From Lysinibacillus piscis (GTDB lineage: Bacteria; Bacillota; Bacilli; Bacillales_A; Planococcaceae), in the NCBI RefSeq assembly GCF_026012395.1, contig NZ_BRZA01000001.1:124001-188000 (forward strand): a stretch of 64,000 nt of DNA, written 5' to 3'. Shown piece after piece: positions 35,797 to 45,195 of the stretch (positions are counted from its first letter, which is position 1; each line of letters begins with the position of its first letter). Below the pieces are notes generated by a model that did not search any database, was not told the DNA's origin, and worked only from the letters and a program-made list of their open reading frames with translations. A program made the position numbers and the translations under genes.

Positions 35797-38565
35797 TTAT
35801 TTTTTCCAAGCATTTAATTCTTTCAATAGCTCAGGTAACTGTACTTTTTTAATGTCAATTTGAGGTAAGGCTTTTAAAAATTCCTTACCGTAGGATTTCG
35901 TCGTAATGCGGCGATCTAAAATAATAAATGCACCTTTGTCTTGCGATGAACGAATTAATCGACCAAACCCTTGCTGGAAGCGCATAATCGCCTCTGGTAA
36001 TGATAATTCACTAAAGGAATTGCGACCTTGTGCGGTTACATATTTAGCACGTGCTTTAAAAACGGGCTCTTCTGGAGAAGAAAATGGCAATCTTACAACA
36101 ATAACAGCCGCTAGTGCATCCCCTGGTACATCTACACCTTCCCAAAAGCTATTTGTGCCAAATAACACGGCATGGCTAAATTTTTGAAACGATTTTAAAA
36201 TACGCATACGACTTCCACCTGTTACGCCTTGTGCAAATAGCATATAATCATCCAGTAGCTCACTATCTTGAATAAGCTCTACTGTTTTCCGTAGCATATC
36301 CTGTGAAGTAAATAATACAAAGCAACGCCCCTCTGTCATACGCACGGTACGTGTAATGGCATAGGCGACCGCTTCAATGTATTCCTCCTGTGTCACCTGC
36401 TGAATTTCAGGCATATCTGTCACAATAAATGCCTTAGCTCCTGCATAGTAAGTAGCTGGTGCATGGAGCTTACTTACAGGCACTGTATCTGCAATACCTA
36501 ACTGCCTTGTCATAAAATGTGCATTATTCGGTACGGTCAATGTACCAGATGTCCAGACAATACTCGCTTGCTCACGTAATGGTGCCACTACCTGGTCAAT
36601 AATGGCTGTCACATTCACAGGCTTTTTAAAAACTTGTAAACTGCCTGGTAAACTACGCATATCAAATTCTAGCCATATGGAATGGTCTGTCGTGACAGAT
36701 AAGAAAATATCCTCCCACTCCACAATTTTTAGTTGAAGCTCTCGAATCCAATAATACCAATTAGCTACAATATACTGCTCATGCAATGTTAGCTGTTCTA
36801 CGCTGTTCTCAAAATCCTTTCCTATAGCAACTGCTGCATCCAACCATTGTTGTGCTCGTTTAGTGACAAGGAAAAAAGGGTCTTTGGCTAATGACAATTC
36901 CTCTAAAAATAAGCTATTTTTGCTTGTAGATGGCTTCTTTTTATAGCGCTGAACATGATTAATTATTTGCTGGATTGCCATATCAAACGCACGCTGTAGC
37001 CGTAGCCACTGGGCATCAAGCTGTTGAAAGCGCTGCATGGAAACACGCTGCTGTTTTTGTGCTACTTGACAAAACTGTTGACATAACGATGTTTCCTCTA
37101 ATGTCCCCATCTGCCCAAAAATATATTTCCACTGTGTATAGGAAAAAATCATTTCATTTTGCTGCATGGCTGCCTGTACAAATTGATGGGCTTCATCAAT
37201 AATCCAGCCAGCCACCTCAGTAAAAATAGGTGTTTGACGTACAGCGTCACTCAGTACCATTGCATGGTTCGTCACAATACAGTCAGCGTGAATACTTTTT
37301 TGTAATGCTTGCTGGTAAAAATCAAAGCTCTTGGCAGGTGTATCATTAGGCATTTTACGAATTCTTTCTAAAAAGAGTTGCCCGCCTCCTGATACATTTA
37401 ATTCACTTAATACACCTGTTTCTGTTTTCGTTAACCATACTAAGATTTGAAGGATTGTTAATGTATCATCATAGGATTCATCCGCATAAGCCATGCATTG
37501 TTCAAAGCGGGCTACATCTATATAGTGTTGCATCCCTTTCAATACAGCGACCTGAATGTTGATACCAAGCATTTGTTCAACTTTTGGTAAATCTTCCTCC
37601 ACAAGCTGTTCTTGTAAATGCGCTGTATATGTACTAATCGCCACTTTCTTCTGGAACTTGCGAGCATAGTAAATCGCTGGCAATAAATAGCCTACTGTTT
37701 TACCAATACCTGTTGAAGCCTCGATAACACATTCCTTTTTCTCCTGTAAGGCCTGCCATATAGTATCCATCATCGTAAATTGTGCTGGTCGCTCTTCAAA
37801 ATGAGGCATTGCAGCAGACATCAATTTGGTTTTCTCTTCGGTTGTTTGTGGGTAAATCATCATATGCTCTTGCTGTACAGCTTGTTGTGGACACGTATGA
37901 ATCGCCAAATTTTTATAATAGACTAGTTGCTCATTCTCAACGACTTGCTGCCTTCTCATTTGTAATGCTTCAAAAAACAACTGAGATAAGTTCGATTTTA
38001 ATTGGAATGATCGTTTATGCATTTGCTCAAGTGTTAGTTGTGGCAAGTGAAGTAGCTCCTGCCAACAGCGTTTAAAAAGCTCTGCTGTTGCACGTGCATC
38101 ATCATCCGCACGATGCGCATTTGCAAGTGCAATGTTTAAATCTGCTGCTAAATCCCCTAATTTAAAACTGAAAGCTGTTGGAAACACAATTTTAGCCAAT
38201 TCTACTGTATCCATTTTTTTACCGTGCCATTTAGGTAAGCCTGCCCGCTTTAGCTCTGCTTGTAAAAAGGAGAGGTCAAAATCCGCATTATGCGCTACAA
38301 AGATACAATCCTCCAATAACTCATAAATAAGCTCAGCATAGGCTTCAAATGGTAAAGCATCTTTCACATCTTCATCTGTAATATGTGTTAAATCTTGAAT
38401 AAAGGGAGGAATCTCTTTACCTGGATGAATAAATTTTGTAAAGGTACGCTCCACCTGCCAATCCTGCATAATAACAATAGCAATTTGAATCATTCGGTCA
38501 CCATTTGCTGGTGCATGTCCTGTTGTCTCCAAATCTACAATGGCATATTTTTGACTTTCTAACAT
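35797..38565 (-). CDS. dinG: ATP-dependent helicase DinG with N-terminal exonuclease
   Basis: ~922 residues. N-terminal DEDDh 3'-5' exonuclease domain (DLETTGHAP, ~8-170; HNADFDLSF; HRADDDARA), then an XPD-like helicase: Walker A in EASTGIGKTVGYLL, DEAH box in IIDEAHQF, and motif VI region GFGRLIRSSQDKG. The iron-sulfur cysteines of XPD/E. coli DinG were not seen, as in Bacillus DinG (YpvA). The start at 38565 (MLESQKYAIVDLE) fits family alignment; no strong ribosome site is present. A longer start at 38601 adds 12 residues. Marks the return to the conserved ypmB-dinG-pan region. Confidence 0.93.
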   Translation of the reverse strand: MLESQKYAIVDLETTGHAPANGDRMIQIAIVIMQDWQVERTFTKFIHPGKEIPPFIQDLTHITDEDVKDALPFEAYAELIYELLEDCIFVAHNADFDLSFLQAELKRAGLPKWHGKKMDTVELAKIVFPTAFSFKLGDLAADLNIALANAHRADDDARATAELFKRCWQELLHLPQLTLEQMHKRSFQLKSNLSQLFFEALQMRRQQVVENEQLVYYKNLAIHTCPQQAVQQEHMMIYPQTTEEKTKLMSAAMPHFEERPAQFTMMDTIWQALQEKKECVIEASTGIGKTVGYLLPAIYYARKFQKKVAISTYTAHLQEQLVEEDLPKVEQMLGINIQVAVLKGMQHYIDVARFEQCMAYADESYDDTLTILQILVWLTKTETGVLSELNVSGGGQLFLERIRKMPNDTPAKSFDFYQQALQKSIHADCIVTNHAMVLSDAVRQTPIFTEVAGWIIDEAHQFVQAAMQQNEMIFSYTQWKYIFGQMGTLEETSLCQQFCQVAQKQQRVSMQRFQQLDAQWLRLQRAFDMAIQQIINHVQRYKKKPSTSKNSLFLEELSLAKDPFFLVTKRAQQWLDAAVAIGKDFENSVEQLTLHEQYIVANWYYWIRELQLKIVEWEDIFLSVTTDHSIWLEFDMRSLPGSLQVFKKPVNVTAIIDQVVAPLREQASIVWTSGTLTVPNNAHFMTRQLGIADTVPVSKLHAPATYYAGAKAFIVTDMPEIQQVTQEEYIEAVAYAITRTVRMTEGRCFVLFTSQDMLRKTVELIQDSELLDDYMLFAQGVTGGSRMRILKSFQKFSHAVLFGTNSFWEGVDVPGDALAAVIVVRLPFSSPEEPVFKARAKYVTAQGRNSFSELSLPEAIMRFQQGFGRLIRSSQDKGAFIILDRRITTKSYGKEFLKALPQIDIKKVQLPELLKELNAWKK

Positions 38566-38640
38566 ATAACTCAACTCACAGTTCACATTTGATAGAAGCA
38601 TTTTATCATATATTTTAGCTCTTCGTCATGAAGCAACCAT

Positions 38641-38682
38641 AAAAGAAAGAAGTATGCACATTTTGCACATACTTCTTTGTCT
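38641..38682 (-). terminator. Terminator after panD
   Basis: AAAGAAGTATG (38646-38656) with CATACTTCTTT (38668-38678), inner TGCA pairing, and a minus-strand T-rich tail (TCTTTT). Confidence 0.88.
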
Positions 38683-38683
38683 T

Positions 38684-39067
38684 TTACATCACGGTAGCTT
38701 CTGGCTCGTGGGTGATGATTTCTTTAATTACATTGCCCTCGCCCATAATTGCTACTGTCGGCTGATGGTCTTTCGCTTCTGCATTATCTACGTATACATA
38801 CGATAAAATAATCACAATATCGCCACATTGTACAAGACGTGCGGCTGCACCATTGACACAGATAACGCCAGAACCACGCTCACCTGCAATAATATATGTT
38901 TCAAAGCGAGCACCATTATTATTATTGACGATATGCACCTTTTCATTTGGTAACATACCTACTGCATCTAACAAATCTTCATCAATCGTAATAGAGCCAA
39001 CATAATTTAAATCCGCTTGTGTCACAGTGGCACGGTGGATTTTACTATTCATCATCATTCTAAGCAT
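38684..39067 (-). CDS. panD: Aspartate 1-decarboxylase
   Basis: ~127-residue pyruvoyl enzyme making beta-alanine from aspartate. The self-cleavage Gly-Ser is in YVGSITID (about 24-25), and [13 protein letters not shown] and [14 protein letters not shown] are conserved. The ATG at 39067 has AAGGAA 6 nt upstream; an in-frame ATG six bases earlier abuts the site. Overlaps panC by 8 nt and ends the panBCD operon. Confidence 0.96.
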   Translation of the reverse strand: MLRMMMNSKIHRATVTQADLNYVGSITIDEDLLDAVGMLPNEKVHIVNNNNGARFETYIIAGERGSGVICVNGAAARLVQCGDIVIILSYVYVDNAEAKDHQPTVAIMGEGNVIKEIITHEPEATVM

Positions 39068-39923
39068 GGTCATTTCCTTCTTTCATTTCAATTAGACAAT
39101 TATCAATTAAACGTGTTTTACCAATATAGACTGCTGCTGCTAACAACACTTGTTCAGTATTTGCTGTCACTGGCGTTAAATCTGGATACGTTAGTAATTC
39201 AATATAATCAATTTTCCCATTTGTTGCTGTTGTAATATGTGCACGTGCCTCTGCAAGTGCAGCCGCTACATCACCATGTGTTAAAAAGTGTGTGCGTGCC
39301 AGTTGTAAGGCTTTTTGAATAGCAGGCGCTTCTTGTCGCTCTGTCTCACTTAAATAAACATTGCGAGACGATTTTGCCAAGCCATCTTCCTCTCGTACAA
39401 TTGGGACAGCACAAATTTCTAATGGGAAATTATAATCACGCACCATCGTTGAAATAATCGCAAGCTGTTGTGCATCTTTTTGACCAAAATAGGCGCGTAT
39501 TGGTTGTGTTAAATGAAATAGCTTTGCCACTACTTGTAGCACCCCATCAAAATGACCTGGACGGCTCGCACCACATAGCACCTCTGCCTGTCTTCCTGCA
39601 TGAATGCGAATTCCCCCATCCTGTGGGTACATTTCCTCTACAGTTGGTGCAAAAATAATATCTACACCAGCTGACTCCGCCATCGCTACATCACGAGGCA
39701 AGTCACGTGGATAGCTTTCAAAATCTTCATTTGGACCGAATTGTGTAGGGTTTACAAAAATACTCATCACCACTAAGTCATTTTCTTTACGTGCTTGCTC
39801 GGCTAATGTTAAATGCCCCTCATGCAAATAGCCCATCGTTGGCACAAGCCCAATTGTTTTTTTCTGATCTTTTTCCGCTTGAATTGCTGCGGTTAATGCT
39901 TGAATGGTTGTGATGACATTCAT
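39060..39923 (-). CDS. panC: Pantothenate synthetase
   Basis: 287-residue ATP-dependent ligase joining pantoate and beta-alanine. Conserved [13 protein letters not shown] (HIGH-type), [19 protein letters not shown], and the ATP-binding GQKDAQQL and KSSRNVYLS loop. Overlaps panB by 4 nt and panD by 8 nt. Length and start match the family. Confidence 0.97.
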   Translation of the reverse strand: MNVITTIQALTAAIQAEKDQKKTIGLVPTMGYLHEGHLTLAEQARKENDLVVMSIFVNPTQFGPNEDFESYPRDLPRDVAMAESAGVDIIFAPTVEEMYPQDGGIRIHAGRQAEVLCGASRPGHFDGVLQVVAKLFHLTQPIRAYFGQKDAQQLAIISTMVRDYNFPLEICAVPIVREEDGLAKSSRNVYLSETERQEAPAIQKALQLARTHFLTHGDVAAALAEARAHITTATNGKIDYIELLTYPDLTPVTANTEQVLLAAAVYIGKTRLIDNCLIEMKEGNDHA

Positions 39924-40759
39924 GATTTTGTGCCTCCATATAATTGCTCTAGCGTTTCTTCCTTCATCGTAAAGCTATGTTGTAATGCTGGGAAAGTTTG
40001 TGCCTTTACATCTGCTACATAGCGAGCAATACCTGATCTCGCTGCAGTGCCCATATCACCGAAACGCTCCACAAATTTCGGTACATGGTGTGAACCATAG
40101 CCAAGCATGTCATGGTAAACGAGCACTTGTCCATCTGCCTCAACACCTGCACCTATTCCAATTGTTGGAATCGTCAAGCGTGCGGATACCATTGCTGTTA
40201 ATTGGTGAGGAATACATTCTAGTACAACTGCACAAGCCCCCGCTTCCTCACATTGCTTTGCTTCAGCTAGTAATCGCTCTGCCTGCTCTGCTGTTTTCCC
40301 TTGCACTTTATAGCCACCAAGCACACCCGCTGACTGTGGCAGTAAGCCTAAATGCGCTACAACAGGAATACCTGCCGCTACAAGTTTACGAATCATAGGT
40401 ATAACCTCGCCTGCCCCCTCTAGCTTCAACGCATCTGCACCTGTTTCCTGCATCATCTGAACAGCCGTTTTTAATGTTTCATTGCTATCCCCATGATAAG
40501 AACCAAATGGCATATCTACGACAATAAATGTATCCTTTGCGCCACGTCTTACGGCTTTTGCATGGTGCACCATATCCGCTACAGTTACAGGCATTGTAGA
40601 CGAATACCCTAGTACGACCATTCCTAATGAATCCCCTACTAAAATCATATCGACACCTGCATCCTCTGCGAATCGTGCCGCTGGGTAATCATAGGCAGTG
40701 AGCATAACAATTTTCTCACCTGCCGCCTTCATCTTTAAAAAATCTGCTGTTGTTTTCAC
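39920..40759 (-). CDS. panB: 3-methyl-2-oxobutanoate hydroxymethyltransferase
   Basis: ~279-residue enzyme making ketopantoate from 2-oxoisovalerate. [28 protein letters not shown] at the N-terminus and [20 protein letters not shown] are diagnostic; the metal Asp and catalytic Glu are present. The GTG at 40759 (VKTTADFL) has AGGAGG upstream and matches B. subtilis; an ORF start at 40840 lies in the leader terminator. Heads panB-panC-panD. Confidence 0.95.
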   Translation of the reverse strand: MKTTADFLKMKAAGEKIVMLTAYDYPAARFAEDAGVDMILVGDSLGMVVLGYSSTMPVTVADMVHHAKAVRRGAKDTFIVVDMPFGSYHGDSNETLKTAVQMMQETGADALKLEGAGEVIPMIRKLVAAGIPVVAHLGLLPQSAGVLGGYKVQGKTAEQAERLLAEAKQCEEAGACAVVLECIPHQLTAMVSARLTIPTIGIGAGVEADGQVLVYHDMLGYGSHHVPKFVERFGDMGTAARSGIARYVADVKAQTFPALQHSFTMKEETLEQLYGGTKS

Positions 40760-40963
40760 TTTATTTCCTCCTTTGTTCAAGGAAAAAAACAAAAAACCTT
40801 CTGCACCATAAGTGGACAGAAAGGTAGTGTAGTCGCTCATATCTTACTTGAACGTCTTGTTTTCTTCCGTCCCTGTCTCTATCAGATCAAGGCAGATATT
40901 TGTGTAACATAGTGAATGAGTTTGAAGGTGCTGTTCACAAAAGGATACCGCCCTTCAGCACCT
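40760..40963 (-). ncRNA. panB 5' leader with attenuator-like terminator
   Basis: The ~200-nt minus-strand leader begins with an 8-bp perfect stem (CAGCACCT with AGGTGCTG, 40926-40963) and ends with a terminator (40782-40825) of ACCTT-type arms plus a T6/T7 tail, only ~11 bp before the panB ribosome site. Every pan transcript must pass the terminator. A named Pan RNA motif exists upstream of panBCD in some Firmicutes, but I could not confirm a match. Confidence 0.55.
40782..40825 (-). terminator. Intrinsic terminator inside the panB leader
   Basis: On the minus strand ACCTTTCTGTCC pairs with GGTGCAGAAGGT, with a bulge, followed by TTTTTTG and seven more T. It lies between promoter and gene, so it is read as an attenuator. 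Confidence 0.75.
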
Positions 40964-40993
40964 ACTATAACAGATGTCACCAGCATTCTTCAA
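40964..40993 (-). promoter_or_regulatory. Promoter for panBCD
   Basis: Minus-strand TTGAAG, 18-bp spacer, TATAGT; the predicted start lies at the base of the first leader hairpin. About 340 bp (40760-41102) separates panB from padR and is taken up by this promoter and leader and by the divergent padR promoter and operator. Confidence 0.55.
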
Positions 40994-41014
40994 TTAGAAA
41001 TACTTAAATAAAAT

Positions 41015-41043
41015 TTGACAAATGATATTATACAACGTATAGT
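41015..41043 (+). promoter_or_regulatory. SigA promoter for the padR operon
   Basis: TTGACA, 17-bp spacer, TATAGT, about 60 bp before padR. Confidence 0.75.
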
Positions 41044-41051
41044 ATCAATAT

Positions 41052-41085
41052 ATTATATGACATATAATATACATGACCATATAAT
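41052..41085. promoter_or_regulatory. Candidate PadR operator
   Basis: Perfect 8-bp inverted repeat ATTATATG (41052-41059) and CATATAAT (41078-41085), with two ATGAC units inside, directly downstream of the padR promoter -10. Confidence 0.6.
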
Positions 41086-41102
41086 AAAATAGGAGGTGTA
41101 CT

Positions 41103-41423
41103 ATGACTTTTCAGCTTGGCTCTGCCTTACTCGATGCTTGTGTGCTTGCTATCGTGGAAAAAGAGGATGCATATGGCTATTCCTTAACACAGCAAGTACA
41201 AACGGTGATGGATATATCCGAATCAACCTTATATCCAGTCTTACGGCGATTACAAAAAGCAGATTATTTAACTACCTATGATCAACCATATCAAGGAAGA
41301 AACAGACGCTATTATAAAATTACAGGGCAAGGTCGCCTGCGATTATTAGAATTATCAACGGAATGGCAACAGTATAAAGCAAAAGTAGATCATGTACTTT
41401 TAGGAGGAGAACAAAATGGATAA
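41103..41423 (+). CDS. PadR family transcriptional regulator
   Basis: 106-residue winged-helix repressor. LDACVLAIVEKEDAYGYSLTQQVQ and the ESTLYPVLRRLQKADYLTTY recognition region are typical, with the wing in GRNRRYYKITGQGR. Ribosome site GGAGGTG precedes the ATG. It overlaps the following DUF1700 gene by 8 nt. PadR-DUF1700-DUF4097 operons are common in Bacilli and usually answer to cell-envelope stress. It likely represses its own operon through the repeat at 41052-41085. Confidence 0.93.
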   Translation: MTFQLGSALLDACVLAIVEKEDAYGYSLTQQVQTVMDISESTLYPVLRRLQKADYLTTYDQPYQGRNRRYYKITGQGRLRLLELSTEWQQYKAKVDHVLLGGEQNG

Positions 41424-42015
41424 AGCAAGTTATTTGAAAAAATTGCGTTGGAAGCTGCGACGATTACCCGTGCAGGAAATCGATGCAGCATTAGCTTATT
41501 ATGAGGAATACTTTGAAGAAGCAGGTCAAGAAAATGAGCAACAGGTCATCAAGCAATTAGGCTCTCCTTCTGCTGTTGCTGCACAAATTATCGCTGATTT
41601 TGCCTTAAAGGATATTGACTCTACAGCAAGCTCAACGAAAAAAAATATGACCACACTATGGTTGGTGATTTTAGCTATTTTATCTGCACCATTATCATTG
41701 CCGTTACTTGCAACAGTATTCCTTCTTATTCTTACGGTTGGTATTGTCATTTTTAGTATTATTTTCTCGATTATCGCTGTCATTGTCAGTATTTTTTTAG
41801 GCGGTATTGCAGCATTCATTGCAGGATTCCTTGTACTGATGGAGCATTGGCCAACTGCACTACTCTTTATGGGGCTTGGTTTAATCGTTATTGGTATTAG
41901 TATTTTGCTTTATCCATTTGTTGCACGAGTGATCAAAAAAATAGGGCAGGTTAGTGTACAAATAGTAAGTCAATTGTTCCATAAAATCACAAAGAAACGT
42001 CAGGAGGAGTTTTAA
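41416..42015 (+). CDS. DUF1700 membrane protein (HAAS signalling domain)
   Basis: 199 residues. The first ~70 form the HAAS/DUF1700 cytoplasmic domain (SYLKKLRWKLRRLP, EIDAALAYYEEYFEEAGQE, QLGSPSAVAAQI), followed by three or four membrane segments (~78-170) and a basic tail. This domain is thought to link PadR regulators to membrane partners. Its stop touches the start of the DUF4097 gene, so the three are co-translated. Confidence 0.9.
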   Translation: MDKASYLKKLRWKLRRLPVQEIDAALAYYEEYFEEAGQENEQQVIKQLGSPSAVAAQIIADFALKDIDSTASSTKKNMTTLWLVILAILSAPLSLPLLATVFLLILTVGIVIFSIIFSIIAVIVSIFLGGIAAFIAGFLVLMEHWPTALLFMGLGLIVIGISILLYPFVARVIKKIGQVSVQIVSQLFHKITKKRQEEF

Positions 42016-42966
42016 ATGTTCAAACGTTCAAGCTGGTTGGCTGGCTGCATTATCCTATTAGGAATACTATTAGCTGGCTTTGGCTATATATCTGGTGGAA
42101 AATGGTTTATTTTTAAAGATGATACGGGCTTCCATGTACCTGCCAAAACAACTCTTGAAAAAAATGTTTATGAAACAGAAAACTTCTCCAATATCCAAGT
42201 AATTAGTCATAATAGCGATGTCCAGATTAAAACAGGAGACCATTTTGCATTAGAAACCCACACCGTTAACAAGGATGATGTATCCTTTCATGTGAAAGAC
42301 AATACATTAACTGTCACAACACCAGAGGCGAAAAAAAATACGTTTGAGTTTGGCATTGGTAATTTCCATTCATCGTCCATCACGATTTACGTACCTAAAG
42401 ATACGAAGCTACATACAGTCGACATTGCCACATCTTTTGGTGATACAACATTACAACATATACTGTACCAGCAGTTATTACTAGATAGCGGTAGTGGGGA
42501 TATTACACTTCAGCAAACAGATGGTGAAACAACTACGATTGAACAAGGTTTTGGTGATATAACAGCTCGAAATATAACAGGTAAGACATTACAAATTGAA
42601 AACCAAAATGGAGATATCACAATTGGTGGCACAATTATAGATTCTGCTACGATTACGTCCTCCTTTGGTGATATTACCTTACATCTACAAACAAGTCGTC
42701 AGCTTACTGTGCATAGTAACAATGGAGATATTGCGATTGACGGGCTATTAAATGGTTTAACAGCCATTACCTCTTCTTTTGGCGATATTAACCTACAGCT
42801 GCAAAACAAACAATCAGCACTAGGCTTTGACCTCCAAACACAATTTGGGGATATTACAGTTAATCAAAAATCCTATTCCAATCAAGCCTCACAAGTAGTT
42901 ACATCAGACCAGAAATTAACAATTTCATCAGATAATGGAGATATCGAACTATCTTTTGTAAAATAA
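42016..42966 (+). CDS. DUF4097 beta-helix surface protein
   Basis: 316 residues with a single N-terminal membrane anchor (~8-27), then a right-handed beta-helix-like region. Nine copies of a GDI/GDT unit spaced ~20 residues apart alternate between FGDI and NGDI forms (e.g. SFGDITL, NNGDIAI), typical of DUF4097 (related to LiaG-like proteins). Exposed outside the membrane. Third gene of the padR operon and followed by a terminator. Role probably in envelope stress sensing, inferred from family context. Confidence 0.92.
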   Translation: MFKRSSWLAGCIILLGILLAGFGYISGGKWFIFKDDTGFHVPAKTTLEKNVYETENFSNIQVISHNSDVQIKTGDHFALETHTVNKDDVSFHVKDNTLTVTTPEAKKNTFEFGIGNFHSSSITIYVPKDTKLHTVDIATSFGDTTLQHILYQQLLLDSGSGDITLQQTDGETTTIEQGFGDITARNITGKTLQIENQNGDITIGGTIIDSATITSSFGDITLHLQTSRQLTVHSNNGDIAIDGLLNGLTAITSSFGDINLQLQNKQSALGFDLQTQFGDITVNQKSYSNQASQVVTSDQKLTISSDNGDIELSFVK

Positions 42967-43003
42967 AAAGGAGCTGTGGAGAATGATTCTCTACAGCTCT
43001 TTC
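42967..43003. terminator. Terminator between the DUF4097 gene and birA
   Basis: 13-bp stem (42971-42983 with 42987-42999) closed by a 3-nt loop, then TT; lies between convergent genes. Confidence 0.85.
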
Positions 43004-43014
43004 CAAATCTATCA

Positions 43015-44001
43015 CTAAGATAATATGCGAATATCCCCTGCTAGAACGGTGCGGACTGTGCCATCACTTTGCGTTAATTGCAATATGCCCTCATCCGTTA
43101 CACCGCTTGCTACCCCTTCAAAACGCTCGCGAAGCGTTGTGACCTCAATACGTTGACCAATCGTGCAAGACAACTGCTCCCACAATGTTTTGATTGTGGC
43201 AAAACCTTCTTTAACATAAATATCCGTAAATTGTTCTAAATAACGTAAAATCATCGCAACTAGCTTCGCACGATTAATTTCTTCCCCTTGCTCTATGCGT
43301 AAAGAGGTTGCGATTTTTGCAATTTCTGGTGAAAAATGAGCAGCTTCTTGATTAGCATTAATCCCAATACCGACCAATAAAGCTTGTACAGCCTCTGCCT
43401 CTGCCTGCATTTCTGTCAAAATACCTGTACACTTTTTCCCATGAATGAGTAAATCATTCGGCCATTTAATCGCTGGCTCTATCGTAGGGTATAATGTTTT
43501 CATAGCCATTGTCACCGCTACAGCTACAACAAGGGTGTAAGATGAGGCCTGCTGTGGTGTGACATCTGGACGTACAATAATCGTCATCCAAATACCTTTG
43601 CCATGTGAAGATTCCCAAGGACGAGCCATTCGACCACGCCCCGCTGTTTGCTCTTCGCCAATGACAATGGTTCCTTCTAGTGCGCCCTCCTGTGCCAGTT
43701 TATGAGCAATAATTTGTGTTGAATCCACTACATCAAAATGATGAATATGTCGACCAAAACGCTCTGTTTGTAAAAAAAGCTCAATTTGCGCTGGGCTTAA
43801 ATTATTGGGCATCGTCGTTAAGCGATACCCCTTTTTTTTGACTGTTTCAAATGTATAGCCTTCTTCTTGTAATGTCTGCATATGCTTCCAGATAGCCGTT
43901 CTCGACACACCTAATGTATCCGCTAACTCCTGCCCTGAAACGGCTTCACCATTTGCTTCTACTAATCGTTTTAAAATCGCTTCTTTTATGGTCACGCCCA
44001 T
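43015..44001 (-). CDS. birA: Biotin-[acetyl-CoA-carboxylase] ligase and repressor
   Basis: 328-residue bifunctional BirA. N-terminal winged helix (LADTLGVSRTAIWKHMQTL, ~22-45) lets it act as the biotin-operon repressor; the catalytic domain has GRGRMARPWES, KWPNDLLIHG and GIGINAN, and a C-terminal SH3-like part ending AGDIRILS. It attaches biotin to the biotin carboxyl carrier protein. 15 nt downstream of cca, in the same order as in Bacillus. Confidence 0.96.
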   Translation of the reverse strand: MGVTIKEAILKRLVEANGEAVSGQELADTLGVSRTAIWKHMQTLQEEGYTFETVKKKGYRLTTMPNNLSPAQIELFLQTERFGRHIHHFDVVDSTQIIAHKLAQEGALEGTIVIGEEQTAGRGRMARPWESSHGKGIWMTIIVRPDVTPQQASSYTLVVAVAVTMAMKTLYPTIEPAIKWPNDLLIHGKKCTGILTEMQAEAEAVQALLVGIGINANQEAAHFSPEIAKIATSLRIEQGEEINRAKLVAMILRYLEQFTDIYVKEGFATIKTLWEQLSCTIGQRIEVTTLRERFEGVASGVTDEGILQLTQSDGTVRTVLAGDIRILS

Positions 44002-44016
44002 ATTTTATCCAATCCT

Positions 44017-45195
44017 TTAATCATATTGAAAATCATACTGCACTAGCCATGCTTGAATCGCTTGTCGCTCATTTGCTACTTCTCCATTCACAACGGCTTC
44101 CATAATTGTCTGCAACACTTGCTTTAACCATGGACCTCTCTTCCGTCCCAACCATGTCATGACATCCACACCATTCACGACAAGCTCCTGCTTATGCTGA
44201 ATCGGTAATTGAGCCTGTTTTTCGCAAATTTGTTTATACGATATCGCAACGACTCCTTGCTGTAATGTGGCAAAGTAAGCAGCAGCAGCAAGCTCCACTA
44301 AGCTATAAGTAAAATAGTCCATATTTGTCCAGCCCACTTGATAGACTTGAAAGGCTGCCAATACAGCTTTCACAAAAGCCATCTCTTTATTGGATAAACG
44401 ATAGTCTCGCAGTATATCTTGCCAGCTGTCACCTTGCAATAAGGCAAAATAGGCCCAACCAACCTGTGCATCAGTCGTCTGAAAGTTTTGCCATGCCTCC
44501 GCTTCAAAGCTCCCTGTTAATTGGGTAGCCAAACCACTATTTTGCAAATTCAGCAGACCATTGTAAACATATTGACCAACCCATAATTTATCCAGCTCTG
44601 CTTTCATGCGCTCTTTGGCAATCCAAACAATATCGTCTGCTCTTTGCTGTATCGCTTGTAATGTTTTCGGGTCAATCGTAAAACCAAGCTGTGCTGAAAA
44701 TCGCACTGCTCGTAGCATACGAAGAGCATCCTCTTGAAAGCGTATTTCAGCCTCTCCAACTGCACGAATCAAACATGCCTGAATATCCTGCTGTCCACCA
44801 TAATAATCGACAAATGAGCCATCACGACGCATCGCAATCGCATTCATAGTGAAATCACGTCTCTGTAAATCTGCCCGAAGTGACCGCACAAACTGAACGT
44901 CGGCTGGTCTACGATGGTCCGTATAATCACCATCTGTTCGGTAGGTCGTCACCTCCACCGTTCCTTCTGGCACAACAACAAGCACTGTACCATGCTGAAT
45001 GCCTATATCGACCGTTTGTTGAAAAACAGCCTTCACCTCATGTGGTAGAGCACTTGTTGCTACATCTACATCATGTACCCTACGCTCTAGCAACACATCT
45101 CTGACAGCACCACCAACAATGACAGCTTCAAAGCCAGCTTGCTCTAATTGTGCAATGACTGCATATGCTGCTTGCCACTCTTTAGTGTTTTGCAT
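44017..45195 (-). CDS. cca: CCA-adding tRNA nucleotidyltransferase
   Basis: 392-residue class II enzyme that adds the CCA end to tRNAs. The head domain shows [20 protein letters not shown] with the DxD catalytic pair; neck motif [13 protein letters not shown] and [16 protein letters not shown] follow. Overlaps bshA by 14 nt. Matches the Bacillus-type enzyme that has all three activities. Confidence 0.96.
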   Translation of the reverse strand: MQNTKEWQAAYAVIAQLEQAGFEAVIVGGAVRDVLLERRVHDVDVATSALPHEVKAVFQQTVDIGIQHGTVLVVVPEGTVEVTTYRTDGDYTDHRRPADVQFVRSLRADLQRRDFTMNAIAMRRDGSFVDYYGGQQDIQACLIRAVGEAEIRFQEDALRMLRAVRFSAQLGFTIDPKTLQAIQQRADDIVWIAKERMKAELDKLWVGQYVYNGLLNLQNSGLATQLTGSFEAEAWQNFQTTDAQVGWAYFALLQGDSWQDILRDYRLSNKEMAFVKAVLAAFQVYQVGWTNMDYFTYSLVELAAAAYFATLQQGVVAISYKQICEKQAQLPIQHKQELVVNGVDVMTWLGRKRGPWLKQVLQTIMEAVVNGEVANERQAIQAWLVQYDFQYD

